Origin: Phreatobacter sp.
GTDB taxonomy: Bacteria; Pseudomonadota; Alphaproteobacteria; Rhizobiales; Phreatobacteraceae
Length of the DNA: 64,000 nucleotides
Direction of reading: 5' to 3'
NCBI RefSeq assembly: GCF_016793595.1
Contig: NZ_JAEULY010000014.1
Location: forward strand, 1-64,000
This document shows positions 43,738 to 54,306 of this stretch, piece after piece. Made by a program: the position numbers and the translations under genes. Numbering within the stretch: the first letter of the stretch is position 1; each line of letters begins with the position of its first letter. The notes under the pieces are model-generated. The model did no database searches, was not told the origin of the DNA, and saw only the letters and a list, made by a program, of their open reading frames with translations.

Positions 43738-45261
43738 ATGACGCCTATCCGCCGCCGCGTCTTGGTCGGCTTGAGCGCGGTCCTGATTCTGGCCGCGCTG
43801 GATGCGGGCATCGTCCTGAAGGCGCGGCAGGATATTGCCGCGGCGGTGTCGGCGCGGGGCGCCGCGCTCCAGCGCCTCGTCTCGCAGAGGGTGGACCAGC
43901 ACGACGCGCATCTGACCAGCGTGTCGGCGCTGGCCAACGTTTCCGATCCGCCGCCCGCCGAGGCCTTGCAGCAGGTCATTGCCAGCATCACGCGCTTCTA
44001 TCCGCGGATCGTCGCCATCGACGTGCTCGACCTGACGAAGCAGCCACCTGCGGCTCTGCTCGGCGCGGCCGTTCCGGCGGAGGTCGTGGCGGTGCACGGG
44101 CGACTGGCGGACGCGCCCTTCCTGCTCGTGCCGAGGGAGCAGGGCGGCGTCCTGCACATTCTGAAGCGGTCGCCCACGGACGGGCCGGCGCGGCTGGCCA
44201 TCATGATGTCCATCGATCTGGCGCGGCTGATCGCCTCCGATGACGCTCCCGCCCCGACCACGCGCGTCAGCCTGCTGCTCGACGGCCGGACCCTGTTCAG
44301 CGAAGGCCCCGATGCCGGCCAGCGCGTGCTGTTCGACCAGCCGCTGGCAAGCAGCACCCAACCCCTGCGCCTTGTGCTTGCCGCCGAAACCCTGCCCGCC
44401 ATCCCCTGGGGCTGGCTGCTTCTGGCGACGACCCTCGTCGCGCTGGGAGCCCTGGCGGTCGAGCGGCTGCTCGACGCGCGGAGCGCCGCCCGCGAGGCCG
44501 GCCTGCGCGCCCTTGTCGCCTCGCATGACGCGAAGCTCGCCCATGCCAGCCGCGTCAACGCCATGGGGGAGCTGGCCTCCGGAATCGCCCACGAACTGAC
44601 CCAGCCGCTCACCGCGATCCTCAGCCACAGCCAGGCGGGCCAGCGCCTCGCCGGGCGACCCGAGATCGACCGGGAAGCCATTTCCACCGCTTTCGACGCC
44701 ACGACCCGCAATGCCAAGCGCGCGGGCGATATTCTGGGGCGGCTCAGGTCATGGCTCACCAAGGGCCAGCCGACCATCCAGCAGGTCGATCTGTCAGCGG
44801 TGGTCGCCGATGTCGTGCAGCTGCTCGGCGCAGAGGCCGCGCATGCGGGCATCGCGATACGGATCGCGCCGCCGCCGCGCGAGCCTCTGGTGATGGCCGA
44901 CCGTGTCCACATGGAACAGGTGGTCTTCAATCTGGTGCGCAACGCCATGGATGCCCTGCGGGACCGTGGTGGCGGACGGGCCATCGACATCCGCTGGGGC
45001 GACGAAGCCGGGCGCGTCGTGCTCGACATCGTCGATAACGGGCCGGGCTTCACGGCAGAGGCGCTCGGCCGCGTGTTCGAGCCGTTCTTCACCACCCGCG
45101 CGGAGGGCATGGGTCTCGGCCTGTCGCTGTGCACCACGCTGGTCGAGCGCTATGGCGGCACGCTCGGCGCCGGGAACGGCCCCGCCGGCGGCGCCGTTCT
45201 GCACATGCGCATGCCGCGCGCGCGATCAGGCGGGCAGGTCGACCGGGTGGCGGCCGAATGA
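43738..45261 (+). CDS. Membrane sensor histidine kinase
   Basis: A 507-residue two-component kinase. TM1 is at ~8-28 and TM2 at ~222-244, enclosing a ~190-residue periplasmic sensor. The dimerisation box GELASGIAHELTQPLTAIL holds the phosphoacceptor His285; the ATPase domain has NLVRNAMDAL, VDNGPGF, FFTTRAEGMGLGLSLC. The ATG at 43738 follows GGAG and gives a proper TM1. Its stop overlaps the response-regulator start. The neighbouring secreted haem-binding-type protein may modulate the periplasmic sensor. Confidence 0.9.
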   Translation: MTPIRRRVLVGLSAVLILAALDAGIVLKARQDIAAAVSARGAALQRLVSQRVDQHDAHLTSVSALANVSDPPPAEALQQVIASITRFYPRIVAIDVLDLTKQPPAALLGAAVPAEVVAVHGRLADAPFLLVPREQGGVLHILKRSPTDGPARLAIMMSIDLARLIASDDAPAPTTRVSLLLDGRTLFSEGPDAGQRVLFDQPLASSTQPLRLVLAAETLPAIPWGWLLLATTLVALGALAVERLLDARSAAREAGLRALVASHDAKLAHASRVNAMGELASGIAHELTQPLTAILSHSQAGQRLAGRPEIDREAISTAFDATTRNAKRAGDILGRLRSWLTKGQPTIQQVDLSAVVADVVQLLGAEAAHAGIAIRIAPPPREPLVMADRVHMEQVVFNLVRNAMDALRDRGGGRAIDIRWGDEAGRVVLDIVDNGPGFTAEALGRVFEPFFTTRAEGMGLGLSLCTTLVERYGGTLGAGNGPAGGAVLHMRMPRARSGGQVDRVAAE

Positions 45262-45878
45262 ACCGGGCGGGAATTGTCCATCTGGTCGATGACGACCTGG
45301 AGGTGCGCGACGGGCTGAGCTTCCTCATGCGCACCGTCGGGCTCACCGTCCATTCCTATGCCGACGGCCTCACCTTCCTCGAGGCCCTGCCGGGTCTCAC
45401 CGAGGGCTGCATCCTCATCGACATCCGCATGCCCCATGTCACGGGCCTGCGCTTGCAGGAGCGCCTGACCGCCACCGGCTGCGACTGGCCGGTGATCATC
45501 ATCACCGGGCATGGCGACGTCGAAGCCTGCCGCCGCGCATTCCGGGCGGGCGCGGTGGATTTCCTGACCAAGCCGATCGACGAGCAGGTGCTGATCGACG
45601 CCGTGCAGGGCGCGCTGTCGGTGCTCGCCGACCGCGTCGCCTCGCGCAGCGAAGGCACCCGCGCCGCGCGGCTGATCGAGCGCCTGTCGTCGCGCGAACT
45701 GGAGATCCTCGCGCTCGTCACGGACGGCCTCGCGACCAAGGAGATCGCGCGGAAGCTGACCCTTTCGCCGCGCACGGTCGATACCCACCGGGCCCATATC
45801 GCCGACAAGCTGGGCACCACCTCGGTCGCCGACATGGTGCGGCTGCGCCTGAGTGCGCGGGACCCCGGACATCGGTAG
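45258..45878 (+). CDS. FixJ-type response regulator
   Basis: A 206-residue regulator. The receiver has DDD at 11-13, phosphoacceptor Asp55 in LIDIRMP and LTKPID with the conserved lysine. The LuxR-type HTH is at ~140-200 (LSSRELEILALVTDGLATKE ... SPRTVDTHRAHI). Its start overlaps the kinase stop. Expected to be phosphorylated by that kinase and to control the following genes; a palindrome overlaps its stop codon. Confidence 0.9.
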   Translation: MNRAGIVHLVDDDLEVRDGLSFLMRTVGLTVHSYADGLTFLEALPGLTEGCILIDIRMPHVTGLRLQERLTATGCDWPVIIITGHGDVEACRRAFRAGAVDFLTKPIDEQVLIDAVQGALSVLADRVASRSEGTRAARLIERLSSRELEILALVTDGLATKEIARKLTLSPRTVDTHRAHIADKLGTTSVADMVRLRLSARDPGHR

Positions 45879-45888
45879 CGCTACCGAT
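45871..45888. promoter_or_regulatory. Perfect 18-bp palindrome before the GlcG/HbpS gene
   Basis: ATCGGTAGCGCTACCGAT covers the TAG stop of the response-regulator gene and lies 98 bp before the next start. It could be the site of a dimeric regulator, possibly the FixJ-type protein itself, or a hairpin in the transcript. Confidence 0.45.
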
Positions 45889-45985
45889 CCCGGCCCGCGG
45901 CCGAGCGGATACCGCGCGGCCGGCGCCTGCTGCATCACTGATGGCGCTGCGGGCCGTCCATGGCCCCGCGACCCGGAGATTTCAA

Positions 45986-46474
45986 ATGTCGAAGATAACC
46001 CTTGCCGCAGCCTGCCTCGTCCTCGCCGGAACGGCCGCCGCCGGCGCGCAGGTCCTGCAGGAGCGCAACATCTCCTCGGCCCTCGCCGTGGAACTGGCCC
46101 AGGCGACCGTCGCTGCCTGCGCCGCCAAGAACTTCGCGGTGACCGCGACCGTCGTCGATCGCGCCGGCATCGTCCGCGCCATGGTCCGCGCCGATCGCGC
46201 CGGCCCGCATACGATCGATGCGAGCCGCGCCAAGGCCTTCACCTCCGCCTCCGCCCGTGGCAACACGTCGGCCATGGCCGAGACCGCCGCCAACAATGCC
46301 GGCGCGCGCAATCTCGTGCATATCCAGGGCTTCCTCCTGCTCGGTGGCGGCGTGCCGGTTCGCGCCGGTGAAGAGGTCATCGGCGCGGTCGGCGTCGGCG
46401 GCGCGCCGGGCGGCCACCTCGACGAGGAATGCGCCAATGCCGGCCTCCAGGCGATCGCCGCGAAGCTGCGCTGA
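45986..46474 (+). CDS. Secreted GlcG/HbpS-family haem-binding-type protein
   Basis: A 162-residue protein with a signal peptide (ITLAAACLVLAGTAAAGAQ). The mature part is a GlcG/HbpS domain: ALAVELAQATVAACAAKNF, VTATVVDRAGIVRAMVRADR, ARAKAFTSASARG-like region and GGGVPVRAGEEVIGAVGVGG. The ATG at 45986 follows CGGAGA. HbpS of Streptomyces is an extracellular haem-binding partner of the SenS/SenR two-component pair; the gene order kinase, regulator, HbpS-like here suggests a similar sensing system, by inference. Confidence 0.8.
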   Translation: MSKITLAAACLVLAGTAAAGAQVLQERNISSALAVELAQATVAACAAKNFAVTATVVDRAGIVRAMVRADRAGPHTIDASRAKAFTSASARGNTSAMAETAANNAGARNLVHIQGFLLLGGGVPVRAGEEVIGAVGVGGAPGGHLDEECANAGLQAIAAKLR

Positions 46475-46539
46475 TCCGAGGCGTCCCGAGATCCGCCGGG
46501 GGACACAACGCCCCCGGCGCCTGCCGCAGGAGCCCACGC

Positions 46540-47217
46540 ATGAAGCGATCCGTCACCACCCTGCTGGCATTGCTCGCCCTGGCCCTCTCGCCGGCCGGCG
46601 CCAGCGCCCAGACCGCGCCCTCGGCGGCGGAGATCGCCGACTATCGCGGGCTGCACGCCGCGGCCCAACGCGGCGATGCCGCCGAGATCGACCGCCTCAT
46701 CGCCGGCCGCACCGATCCCAATGCCCGCGACCGCCACGGCCGCACGCCGCTCCATGTCGCGGCCCATGTGGGGCACCGCGACGCGATGCGCGCCCTCGTT
46801 CGCGGCGGCGGCGATCCGCGCGCCCTCGACAGCCAGCGCTATGACGCGATCACCATCGCGGCCGTGCGCGACGATCTCGCCACCATGCGCGTCGCGCTGG
46901 AGATCGGCGGCGACCCGCGCGCGGTGACCAGCCCCTATCTTGGCACGGCGCTGATCGCCGCGGCGCATCTCGGTCATGTCGAGGTCGTCAAGGCGCTGAT
47001 CGATGCCGGGGCACCGCTCGATCACGTCAACAATCTCGGCTGGACCGCGCTCATCGAGGCAGTGATCCTCGGCGACGGCGGCACCCGCCACATAAGGACT
47101 GTTGCCCATCTCGTCCGGGCCGGCGCCCGCCGCGACATTGCCGACCGCGCCGGCGTGACGCCGATCGACCATGCGCGGCGTCGCGCCTATTCCGAGATCG
47201 CCGCGCTGCTGGAATGA
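46540..47217 (+). CDS. Exported ankyrin-repeat protein
   Basis: A 225-residue protein with a signal peptide (VTTLLALLALALSPAGASAQ) and about four or five ankyrin repeats: RGLHAAAQRGDAAEIDRLI, HGRTPLHVAAHVGHRDAMRA, and LGTALIAAAHLGHVEVVKAL. Probably periplasmic and protein-binding. Periplasmic ankyrin proteins such as AnkB support catalase in pseudomonads, so a stress role next to a haem-type protein is possible. The ATG at 46540 follows CAGGAG. Confidence 0.8.
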   Translation: MKRSVTTLLALLALALSPAGASAQTAPSAAEIADYRGLHAAAQRGDAAEIDRLIAGRTDPNARDRHGRTPLHVAAHVGHRDAMRALVRGGGDPRALDSQRYDAITIAAVRDDLATMRVALEIGGDPRAVTSPYLGTALIAAAHLGHVEVVKALIDAGAPLDHVNNLGWTALIEAVILGDGGTRHIRTVAHLVRAGARRDIADRAGVTPIDHARRRAYSEIAALLE

Positions 47218-47263
47218 GGCCGGCGGCCGGCGGCCGGCGTCGCTCGCCGATGCCGCCGCCGGT

Positions 47264-47545
47264 TCAGTGGATTGTCGCGAGAAACGCCTTCAGGCGGGGG
47301 CTCGGCTGGTCGCGGAAGAAAGTCTCCGGATCGGCCTCGCAGTCGACCCTGCCGCTTTCCATGAGCACGACGCGGTTCGATACCTGCCGGGCAAAGGCCA
47401 TCTCATGGGTGACGACGACCATGGTCATGCCGGTCTTGGCGAGGTCGGCGATGACGCCGAGCACCTCGCCGGTCGCGACCTGAAGGCCGACGTCCTTCAG
47501 CGCCTCGTTGCGACAGAACCGCTTGCGGACGTTTCGGCGCGCACG
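47264..47545 (-). pseudogene. Amino-acid ABC ATPase remnant (GlnQ type) with internal deletion
   Basis: The minus strand reads VRKRFCRNEALKDVGLQVAT, the N-terminus of a GlnQ-like ATPase, joined in frame through GEV to LGVIADLAKTGMTMVVVTHE, the part after Walker B, and on to a normal C-terminus. Walker A, the signature and Walker B (about 140 residues) are gone, and no start codon remains upstream. Remnant of a lost transporter. The 321 bp between it and the AraC gene show no other gene. Confidence 0.7.
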
Positions 47546-47866
47546 AGCGCCTTTCCCGAACCTGGCATCACCGGAGCTCCGCTGCAGACGACCTCGGCCG
47601 TATAGGCGCTTCGTGGATGGTAAGCCCGACCCGGAGCCCTATCCGCGGGCCTTGTCACGGTGGGGTTCGGGAGCGAGACCGAGGCTGCGCTAGCGACGAT
47701 CCATACAGCCGATCTCGCTGCCATTCCCGGACTGCTCGGCGTCGGCCGCTGAGCCCCGCGCGGCCGTGCCGGCGACAGACAGCCATTCGCGCAGCCCGGA
47801 CGGTCCATTGAGCGCGCCGCGCCATGCGGCCTATACTCGGCTCGAACCTCGGGCGGGATCGTTCCC

Positions 47867-48748
47867 ATGAACCGCTTTGAACAAGCGACGGACGATTACG
47901 GAGAGTGCAACCGCATCGTCGCGCAGGCGACGGTCGGGCGCTCGCGGACATGGGTGTCGCTCGCCGCGTGCAAGCCGAATGCCGGGCTTTGGCTGAGCGG
48001 CTTCGACGATCTCGTCGTCGGCATTTTCGACGTCAGCCGCCCGTTCACCATGGAGCGGGACCGTGGTGACGGCTTCGAGCGGCTGAAGATCAAGCCCGGC
48101 TCGGTCTATGCAATCCCGTGGAGCTGCAACCGCTTCGCCGCCTGGAACGGCACCTACCGCTTTCCGAGCGTCGCTGTTCCACGGCGCTGGGTTCGCGAAT
48201 TCCTGGCGAGTGCCGGCGTCGGCAACGAGGCTGCCGTCGTTGACGGTTCGCATCTCGCCGCCGAAGACCCGGTGATCGCGGTGCTCATCCGCCGACTGGT
48301 CGATGCGCATACCAGCGGGCGGGCGGTGGACGATCTCGACGACCTCTATTGCGACCAGTCCATCGGGCTGATCGTCTCCGCGCTGATGCGCGCGGGAGGC
48401 CGCCGGGAGATCGATGCGGCCAGCGGGCTGCACTGGCGCATCCGGCGCGCGATCGACTTTATCGAGGCCAAGGGCGCGCGGCCGGTGACGCTCGACGACA
48501 TGGCCCTGGCCGCCGGCCTTTCGAAGTTTCATTTCTCGCGCATGTTCAAGTCGGCGACCGGCTATACGCCGCACGACTGGGTGGTTCAGCACCGGCTCGC
48601 CAAGGCCCGCGAACTGCTCATGAGCACCCGCCGCCCGGTGGCCGACATTGCGCAGTCAACGGGGTTCGCCTCGGCCAGCCGCTTCGGCGAACTGTTCCGC
48701 AAGCGTTTCGGCACCACTCCGCGCGCGTGGCGCGAGGCGGGCCGTTGA
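47867..48748 (+). CDS. AraC-family transcriptional regulator
   Basis: A 293-residue regulator. The C-terminal double HTH spans ~190-290: RPVTLDDMALAAGLSKFHFS, RMFKSATGYTPHDWVVQHRL, RPVADIAQSTGFASASRFGE, and LFRKRFGTTPRAWRE. The N-terminal ~170 residues are an effector domain of no clear subclass. It lies 140 bp upstream of, and in the same direction as, the uptake/CoA-ligase operon, and is the likely activator of it. Confidence 0.88.
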   Translation: MNRFEQATDDYGECNRIVAQATVGRSRTWVSLAACKPNAGLWLSGFDDLVVGIFDVSRPFTMERDRGDGFERLKIKPGSVYAIPWSCNRFAAWNGTYRFPSVAVPRRWVREFLASAGVGNEAAVVDGSHLAAEDPVIAVLIRRLVDAHTSGRAVDDLDDLYCDQSIGLIVSALMRAGGRREIDAASGLHWRIRRAIDFIEAKGARPVTLDDMALAAGLSKFHFSRMFKSATGYTPHDWVVQHRLAKARELLMSTRRPVADIAQSTGFASASRFGELFRKRFGTTPRAWREAGR

Positions 48749-48888
48749 CGCGGCGGGAACATCACCGCAAGATTCAGCTAGGATCGCAAGACATAGAGAT
48801 TGCCCGGGGAGCCTTGCTCCGTAGGCTCGACGAGATCGAAGGCCCGCGCGGCCATCCCGAACTCGCTGCTCGAGAGCCTGGTGATCTG

Positions 48889-49977
48889 ATGTTGTCCCAA
48901 CCCATCTTGCGTGTGCTTTCCTTCGTTCTGATGACGCTGGCCGGCGGTCTTGCGGCGGCCCCGGCTTCTGCCCAGCAGCGCGTCGTGGTCGGCCATCCCG
49001 CACCCTGGAACGTGCAGTTCGCGTTCTTCACCTTCGGCGAGCAGCTCGGCTATTTCCGCGAGGAGGGCATGGTGCTCGAGCGCGTGGGCGTGACCGGCTC
49101 CGCCGTCCTGCTGCCGCAAGTCGCGGCAGGGCAGGTTCATTTCGGCTATGCCAATCCCGACCTCGCGATCATCGCGCTCGCGCGCGGCGAGCCGATGCCG
49201 GTGCGCTTCTTCATGAACTGGCTGCGCAGCCAGACCTTTGAATTCGTGGTGCCCGAGGCAAGTCCGATCCGGACGCTCGCAGACCTCAAAGGCAAGAAGC
49301 TCGGCGTCGGCGCGCTGACATGGGGCAACCTGCCGCTGTCCCGCGCCATGCTCGCCAGCCAGAACATCGCGTGGCAGCGTGATGTCGAGGTGCTGCCAGT
49401 CGGGCTTGGCGCGGCCGCATGGCGCCGGATGCAGACGGGCGAGGTCGACGCTCTCAACCTCTTCGTCGGCGAGCATCTTCGGATGGAAATCGCGGGCATC
49501 AAGATCCGCCGCCTGCCCATGCCGGAGGCGTTCCGCTCGCTGTTCTCGAACGGCTGGGTCGCGAGCGAACAGACCCTGCGCGACAACCCGCGCCTCGCCA
49601 TCGGTTTCGGGCGCGCGATGATCAAGTCCTGGATCGCCTGCAAGGCCAATCCGGAAGCCTGCGCGCGGAGCTGGTGGGCGGCCGTGCCGGCCTCCCGGCC
49701 CCCGGCTGGCCAGGAGGCCGCGGAGCTTGCGACGCAATCGCGTGTCGTGATGACCGATCGCGTGCAGATCGACGATTTCCCGGCTGGCGCCGCCCGGCAG
49801 TACGGGCAGTTCCCGGATGGCTCCTGGCAGCGTCTGATCGATGTCATGCGCGCCGAGGGCCAGATCCAGCGCTCCGACCTCGACCTCTCCCGGCTGACGA
49901 CCGGCGAGCATCTGGCCGAGATCAATCGCGGCATCGACCCTGCCGCCATCGAGGCCGCTGCACGCGCCGCGCGCTGA
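48889..49977 (+). CDS. ABC substrate-binding protein (NMT1/SsuA-like)
   Basis: A 362-residue periplasmic protein with a Sec signal peptide (VLSFVLMTLAGGLAAAPASA). Seen: HPAPWNVQFAFFTFGEQLGY, VAAGQVHFGYANPDL, and TLADLKGKKLGVGALTWGN, typical of NMT1-type proteins. The ATG at 48889 has only a weak Shine-Dalgarno. Followed after 7 bp by its ATPase. The downstream CoA ligase and thioesterase point to a carboxylic-acid ligand, by inference. Confidence 0.85.
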   Translation: MLSQPILRVLSFVLMTLAGGLAAAPASAQQRVVVGHPAPWNVQFAFFTFGEQLGYFREEGMVLERVGVTGSAVLLPQVAAGQVHFGYANPDLAIIALARGEPMPVRFFMNWLRSQTFEFVVPEASPIRTLADLKGKKLGVGALTWGNLPLSRAMLASQNIAWQRDVEVLPVGLGAAAWRRMQTGEVDALNLFVGEHLRMEIAGIKIRRLPMPEAFRSLFSNGWVASEQTLRDNPRLAIGFGRAMIKSWIACKANPEACARSWWAAVPASRPPAGQEAAELATQSRVVMTDRVQIDDFPAGAARQYGQFPDGSWQRLIDVMRAEGQIQRSDLDLSRLTTGEHLAEINRGIDPAAIEAAARAAR

Positions 49978-49984
49978 GGCTTCG

Positions 49985-50752
49985 ATGGACCGACTGATCG
50001 TCGATGATGTCGCGCTCGTCTATGCGACGAGCCGAGGACCGCTGACCGCGCTCGAAGGACTCGACTTCCGTGTCCGCGACGGCGAGTTCGTCTCCGTGCT
50101 CGGCCCGTCGGGTTGCGGCAAGTCCACCCTGCTCAAGCTTGCCTCGGGCCTGATCATGCCGACGCGGGGGCGCCTGACCCTCGCGGGACAGGTCGTCACC
50201 GGACCGCGCCCCGATGTCGGCATCGTGTTCCAGCAACCGACCCTACTGCCCTGGCGGCGGGTGATCGACAACGTGCTGGTGCCGATCCGCGCCATGGGCC
50301 GGGACGTCAAGGCCTATCGCGACAAGGCGCGGGAGCTTCTGGAACTCGTCGGCCTGAAAGGCTTCGAGGACCATTATCCGCACGAGCTTTCGGGTGGCAT
50401 GCAGCAGCGCGTCGGCATCGCCCGCGGGCTCATCCACGATCCCGCGATGCTGCTGATGGACGAGCCCTTCGCGGCGCTCGACGCCATGACGCGCGAGACC
50501 ATGATGGACGAGATCCAGCGCATCTGGTCGACTACCGGCAAGTCGGTTCTGTTCATCACGCATTCCATCCCCGAGGCGGTCTATCTCTCCGACCGGGTGC
50601 TGGTCATGTCGCCGCGGCCGGGCCGGGTGATCGAGGAACTGGCCATCGACCTGCCGCGACCGCGCACGGTCGCGACGCTGGACGATCCGCGTTTCGTGGC
50701 GCTCGCAAGCCACCTGCGCGCGCAGTTCCGCCCGAAGGAGGACATGCCGTGA
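49985..50752 (+). CDS. ABC ATP-binding protein (SsuB/TauB type)
   Basis: A 255-residue ATPase with Walker A GPSGCGKST, Q-loop VFQQPTLLPWRR, signature LSGGMQQRVGIARGLI, Walker B LLMDEPFAALDA and a switch histidine in FITHSIPEA. Its stop overlaps the GTG start of the first permease. Partner of the two permeases that follow. Confidence 0.9.
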   Translation: MDRLIVDDVALVYATSRGPLTALEGLDFRVRDGEFVSVLGPSGCGKSTLLKLASGLIMPTRGRLTLAGQVVTGPRPDVGIVFQQPTLLPWRRVIDNVLVPIRAMGRDVKAYRDKARELLELVGLKGFEDHYPHELSGGMQQRVGIARGLIHDPAMLLMDEPFAALDAMTRETMMDEIQRIWSTTGKSVLFITHSIPEAVYLSDRVLVMSPRPGRVIEELAIDLPRPRTVATLDDPRFVALASHLRAQFRPKEDMP

Positions 50753-51546
50753 CGGCGCTCCGCCGGCAACTCGTCGATCTCGCCTACCCGGCGGCGGCGC
50801 TCGCGCTCGCCGTCGGCGCCTGGCATGTCGGCACGGTGTCGGGCGCCGTGCCGTCCTATCTGCTGCCGCAGCCGGGCCGCGTCTTCGCGGCGCTGATCGA
50901 TGGCGCGCAGAACCCGCTGGTGTGGCGGCATCTCAACTCGACCTTGCAGGCGACGATCTTCGGCTATGTCGCGGGCTCGCTGGTCGCCCTGGTCCTCGCG
51001 GCGCTGATCGCCGAATTTCGTCCGGTGGAGCGCTTTCTGATCGGGCCTCTGACCGCGATCCAAGCGATCCCGAAGGTGGCCGTCGCGCCGCTGGTGTTTC
51101 TCTGGGCGGGCTTCGGTCTCGAAGGCAAGACGCTGCTCGTCGCGCTGATCTGCTTCTTCCCGGTCTTCGTGAACGGCCTCGTCGGCTTTCGGGCGGCCGA
51201 TGCCAATCTGCTCGACCTCATGCGCGCCGCCGGCGCCTCGCGCTTCGCCCGGTTCATGGAGGTGAAGCTGCCGATGGCCGCGCCGACCATCTTCGCGGGG
51301 CTGGAGGTCGCCGTCTCCTTCGCCCTGATCGGCTGTGTCGTGATGGAGTTCATCGGCGCGACGCGCGGCATGGGCTTCCTGATCCAGGACGCCTCCAACG
51401 CCTTCGACCTGCCGACCGTCTTCGCCGCGATCCTGACGCTCGGGTTCATTGGTGTCGCCGGCAACGCCATCGTCCGCTTCGCGCACCGGCGGGTCGTGTT
51501 CTGGAACCGCGCCACAGCGACCGCTTCGACCGGGAGCGCGCCATGA
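50749..51546 (+). CDS. ABC permease 1 (SsuC/TauC type)
   Basis: A 265-residue permease with six likely helices. Seen: PSYLLPQPGRVFAALI, IQAIPKVAVAPLVFLWAGFG and the ATPase-docking loop AAGASRFARFMEVKLPMAAP. It starts with GTG overlapping the ATPase stop and is coupled to the second permease by ATGA. Confidence 0.88.
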   Translation: MTALRRQLVDLAYPAAALALAVGAWHVGTVSGAVPSYLLPQPGRVFAALIDGAQNPLVWRHLNSTLQATIFGYVAGSLVALVLAALIAEFRPVERFLIGPLTAIQAIPKVAVAPLVFLWAGFGLEGKTLLVALICFFPVFVNGLVGFRAADANLLDLMRAAGASRFARFMEVKLPMAAPTIFAGLEVAVSFALIGCVVMEFIGATRGMGFLIQDASNAFDLPTVFAAILTLGFIGVAGNAIVRFAHRRVVFWNRATATASTGSAP

Positions 51547-52304
51547 TGACGGACAGCCTCAAGACCATCCTGGCCACGCTGACGACGCTCGCCGTCTGCG
51601 CGCTGGCCTGGGAGGGCGCGATCCGCATCTTCGCGCTGCCGCCCTTCGTGCTGCCGCCGCTCTCCGCGGTCGGGCAGGCGCTCTATCAGGGCTGGGTGGT
51701 CGGCACGCTCTACGAACACGCCCTCTTCACGCTTCAGGGGGCAGCCGCCGGGCTCGTCATCGGCGTGGTCGTGGCGATCGTCCTTGGCGCGCTCGTCGCC
51801 GAAATCCGGCCGCTGGCCCTTGCCGTCTATCCGCTGGTGATCGCCACGCAGTCCATGCCGACGGTCGCCATCGCGCCGCTGATCGTGGTCTATCTCGGCA
51901 TCGGCCTGCCCTCGAAGATCGCCACCGTCGCGCTGCTCTGCTTCTTCCCGGTCTTCGTCAACACGATCGTTGGCGTGCGTGGCGCCAATCCGGCGCTGGT
52001 CGATCTCTACCGGGCCTTCGGAGCCTCGCGCACCAGAATCTTTCTCGACGTGAAGCTTCCCGGAGCGGTCGATTCCATCATGGCGGGCATCCAGATCGCC
52101 GTGGTTCTCGCCTTCGTCGGCTGCGTCGTTTCCGAGTTCATCGCCAGCCCCAAGGGGCTCGGCCATATCGTGAAAACCTTCGCCTCCGACCTGAACGTCT
52201 CCGTCATGTTCGCGGCGATCATCGGGCTCGGCGTCCTTGGGGCGCTGGCCGCAGCACTGATCCGTGCGGCGCACCGGGCGCTCGTGCCCTGGCGGCGCTC
52301 CTAG
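51543..52304 (+). CDS. ABC permease 2 (SsuC/TauC type)
   Basis: A 253-residue permease similar to its neighbour: PPFVLPPLSAVGQAL, TQSMPTVAIAPLIVVYLGIG and FGASRTRIFLDVKLPGAVD. Two different permeases in one NMT1-type system imply a heterodimeric channel, less common than the single-permease form at 3.8 kb. The ligase gene follows after 13 bp. Confidence 0.88.
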   Translation: MMTDSLKTILATLTTLAVCALAWEGAIRIFALPPFVLPPLSAVGQALYQGWVVGTLYEHALFTLQGAAAGLVIGVVVAIVLGALVAEIRPLALAVYPLVIATQSMPTVAIAPLIVVYLGIGLPSKIATVALLCFFPVFVNTIVGVRGANPALVDLYRAFGASRTRIFLDVKLPGAVDSIMAGIQIAVVLAFVGCVVSEFIASPKGLGHIVKTFASDLNVSVMFAAIIGLGVLGALAAALIRAAHRALVPWRRS

Positions 52305-52317
52305 AGGCATCAAGACA

Positions 52318-53865
<1,548 letters not shown>

Positions 53866-53878
53866 GGAGATTGCAGTG

Positions 53879-54292
53879 ATGGACACGGAAGCGTTCGCGC
53901 AGATCGTCGCGGGGTTCCAGAGGTCGCCGGCCGTCGAGGCCCTCGGCATGGAGGATATCAGCCTTGGCGGCGACGGTGTCGTCACGGGCCATCTGCCGCT
54001 CAAGGCCCAGCATGAGCGCGGCGCTGGCACGAACCAGTTCCACGGCGGGCCGCTGGCATCCTTCATCGACACGATCGGCGATCTCGCCGTCGCGGCTGCC
54101 GTCGGCGGCGGCGTGCCGACCATCAACCTGCGGATCGACTATCTGAAGCCGGCGACCGGCCCGCGCCTCGCCGCCAGGGCGATGGTGCGCCGGCTCGGGC
54201 GGACGGTCGCCGTCTGCGACATCGACGTTTTCGACGCCAAGGGATCGCTGGTCGCCATAGGGCGCGGCACCTACGGCTCACAGGCCGGATAA
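53879..54292 (+). CDS. PaaI-type hotdog thioesterase
   Basis: A 137-residue acyl-CoA thioesterase: QFHGGPLASFIDTIGDLAVA (active-site helix with Asp) and VPTINLRIDYLKPATGPRLA. The ATG at 53879 follows GAGGAG with good spacing; the GTG one codon earlier is less likely. It would release a dead-end CoA ester made by the upstream ligase. Intact, unlike the relative at 17.5 kb. Confidence 0.85.
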   Translation: MDTEAFAQIVAGFQRSPAVEALGMEDISLGGDGVVTGHLPLKAQHERGAGTNQFHGGPLASFIDTIGDLAVAAAVGGGVPTINLRIDYLKPATGPRLAARAMVRRLGRTVAVCDIDVFDAKGSLVAIGRGTYGSQAG

Positions 54293-54306
54293 GGGAAGGA
54301 ACAGCC

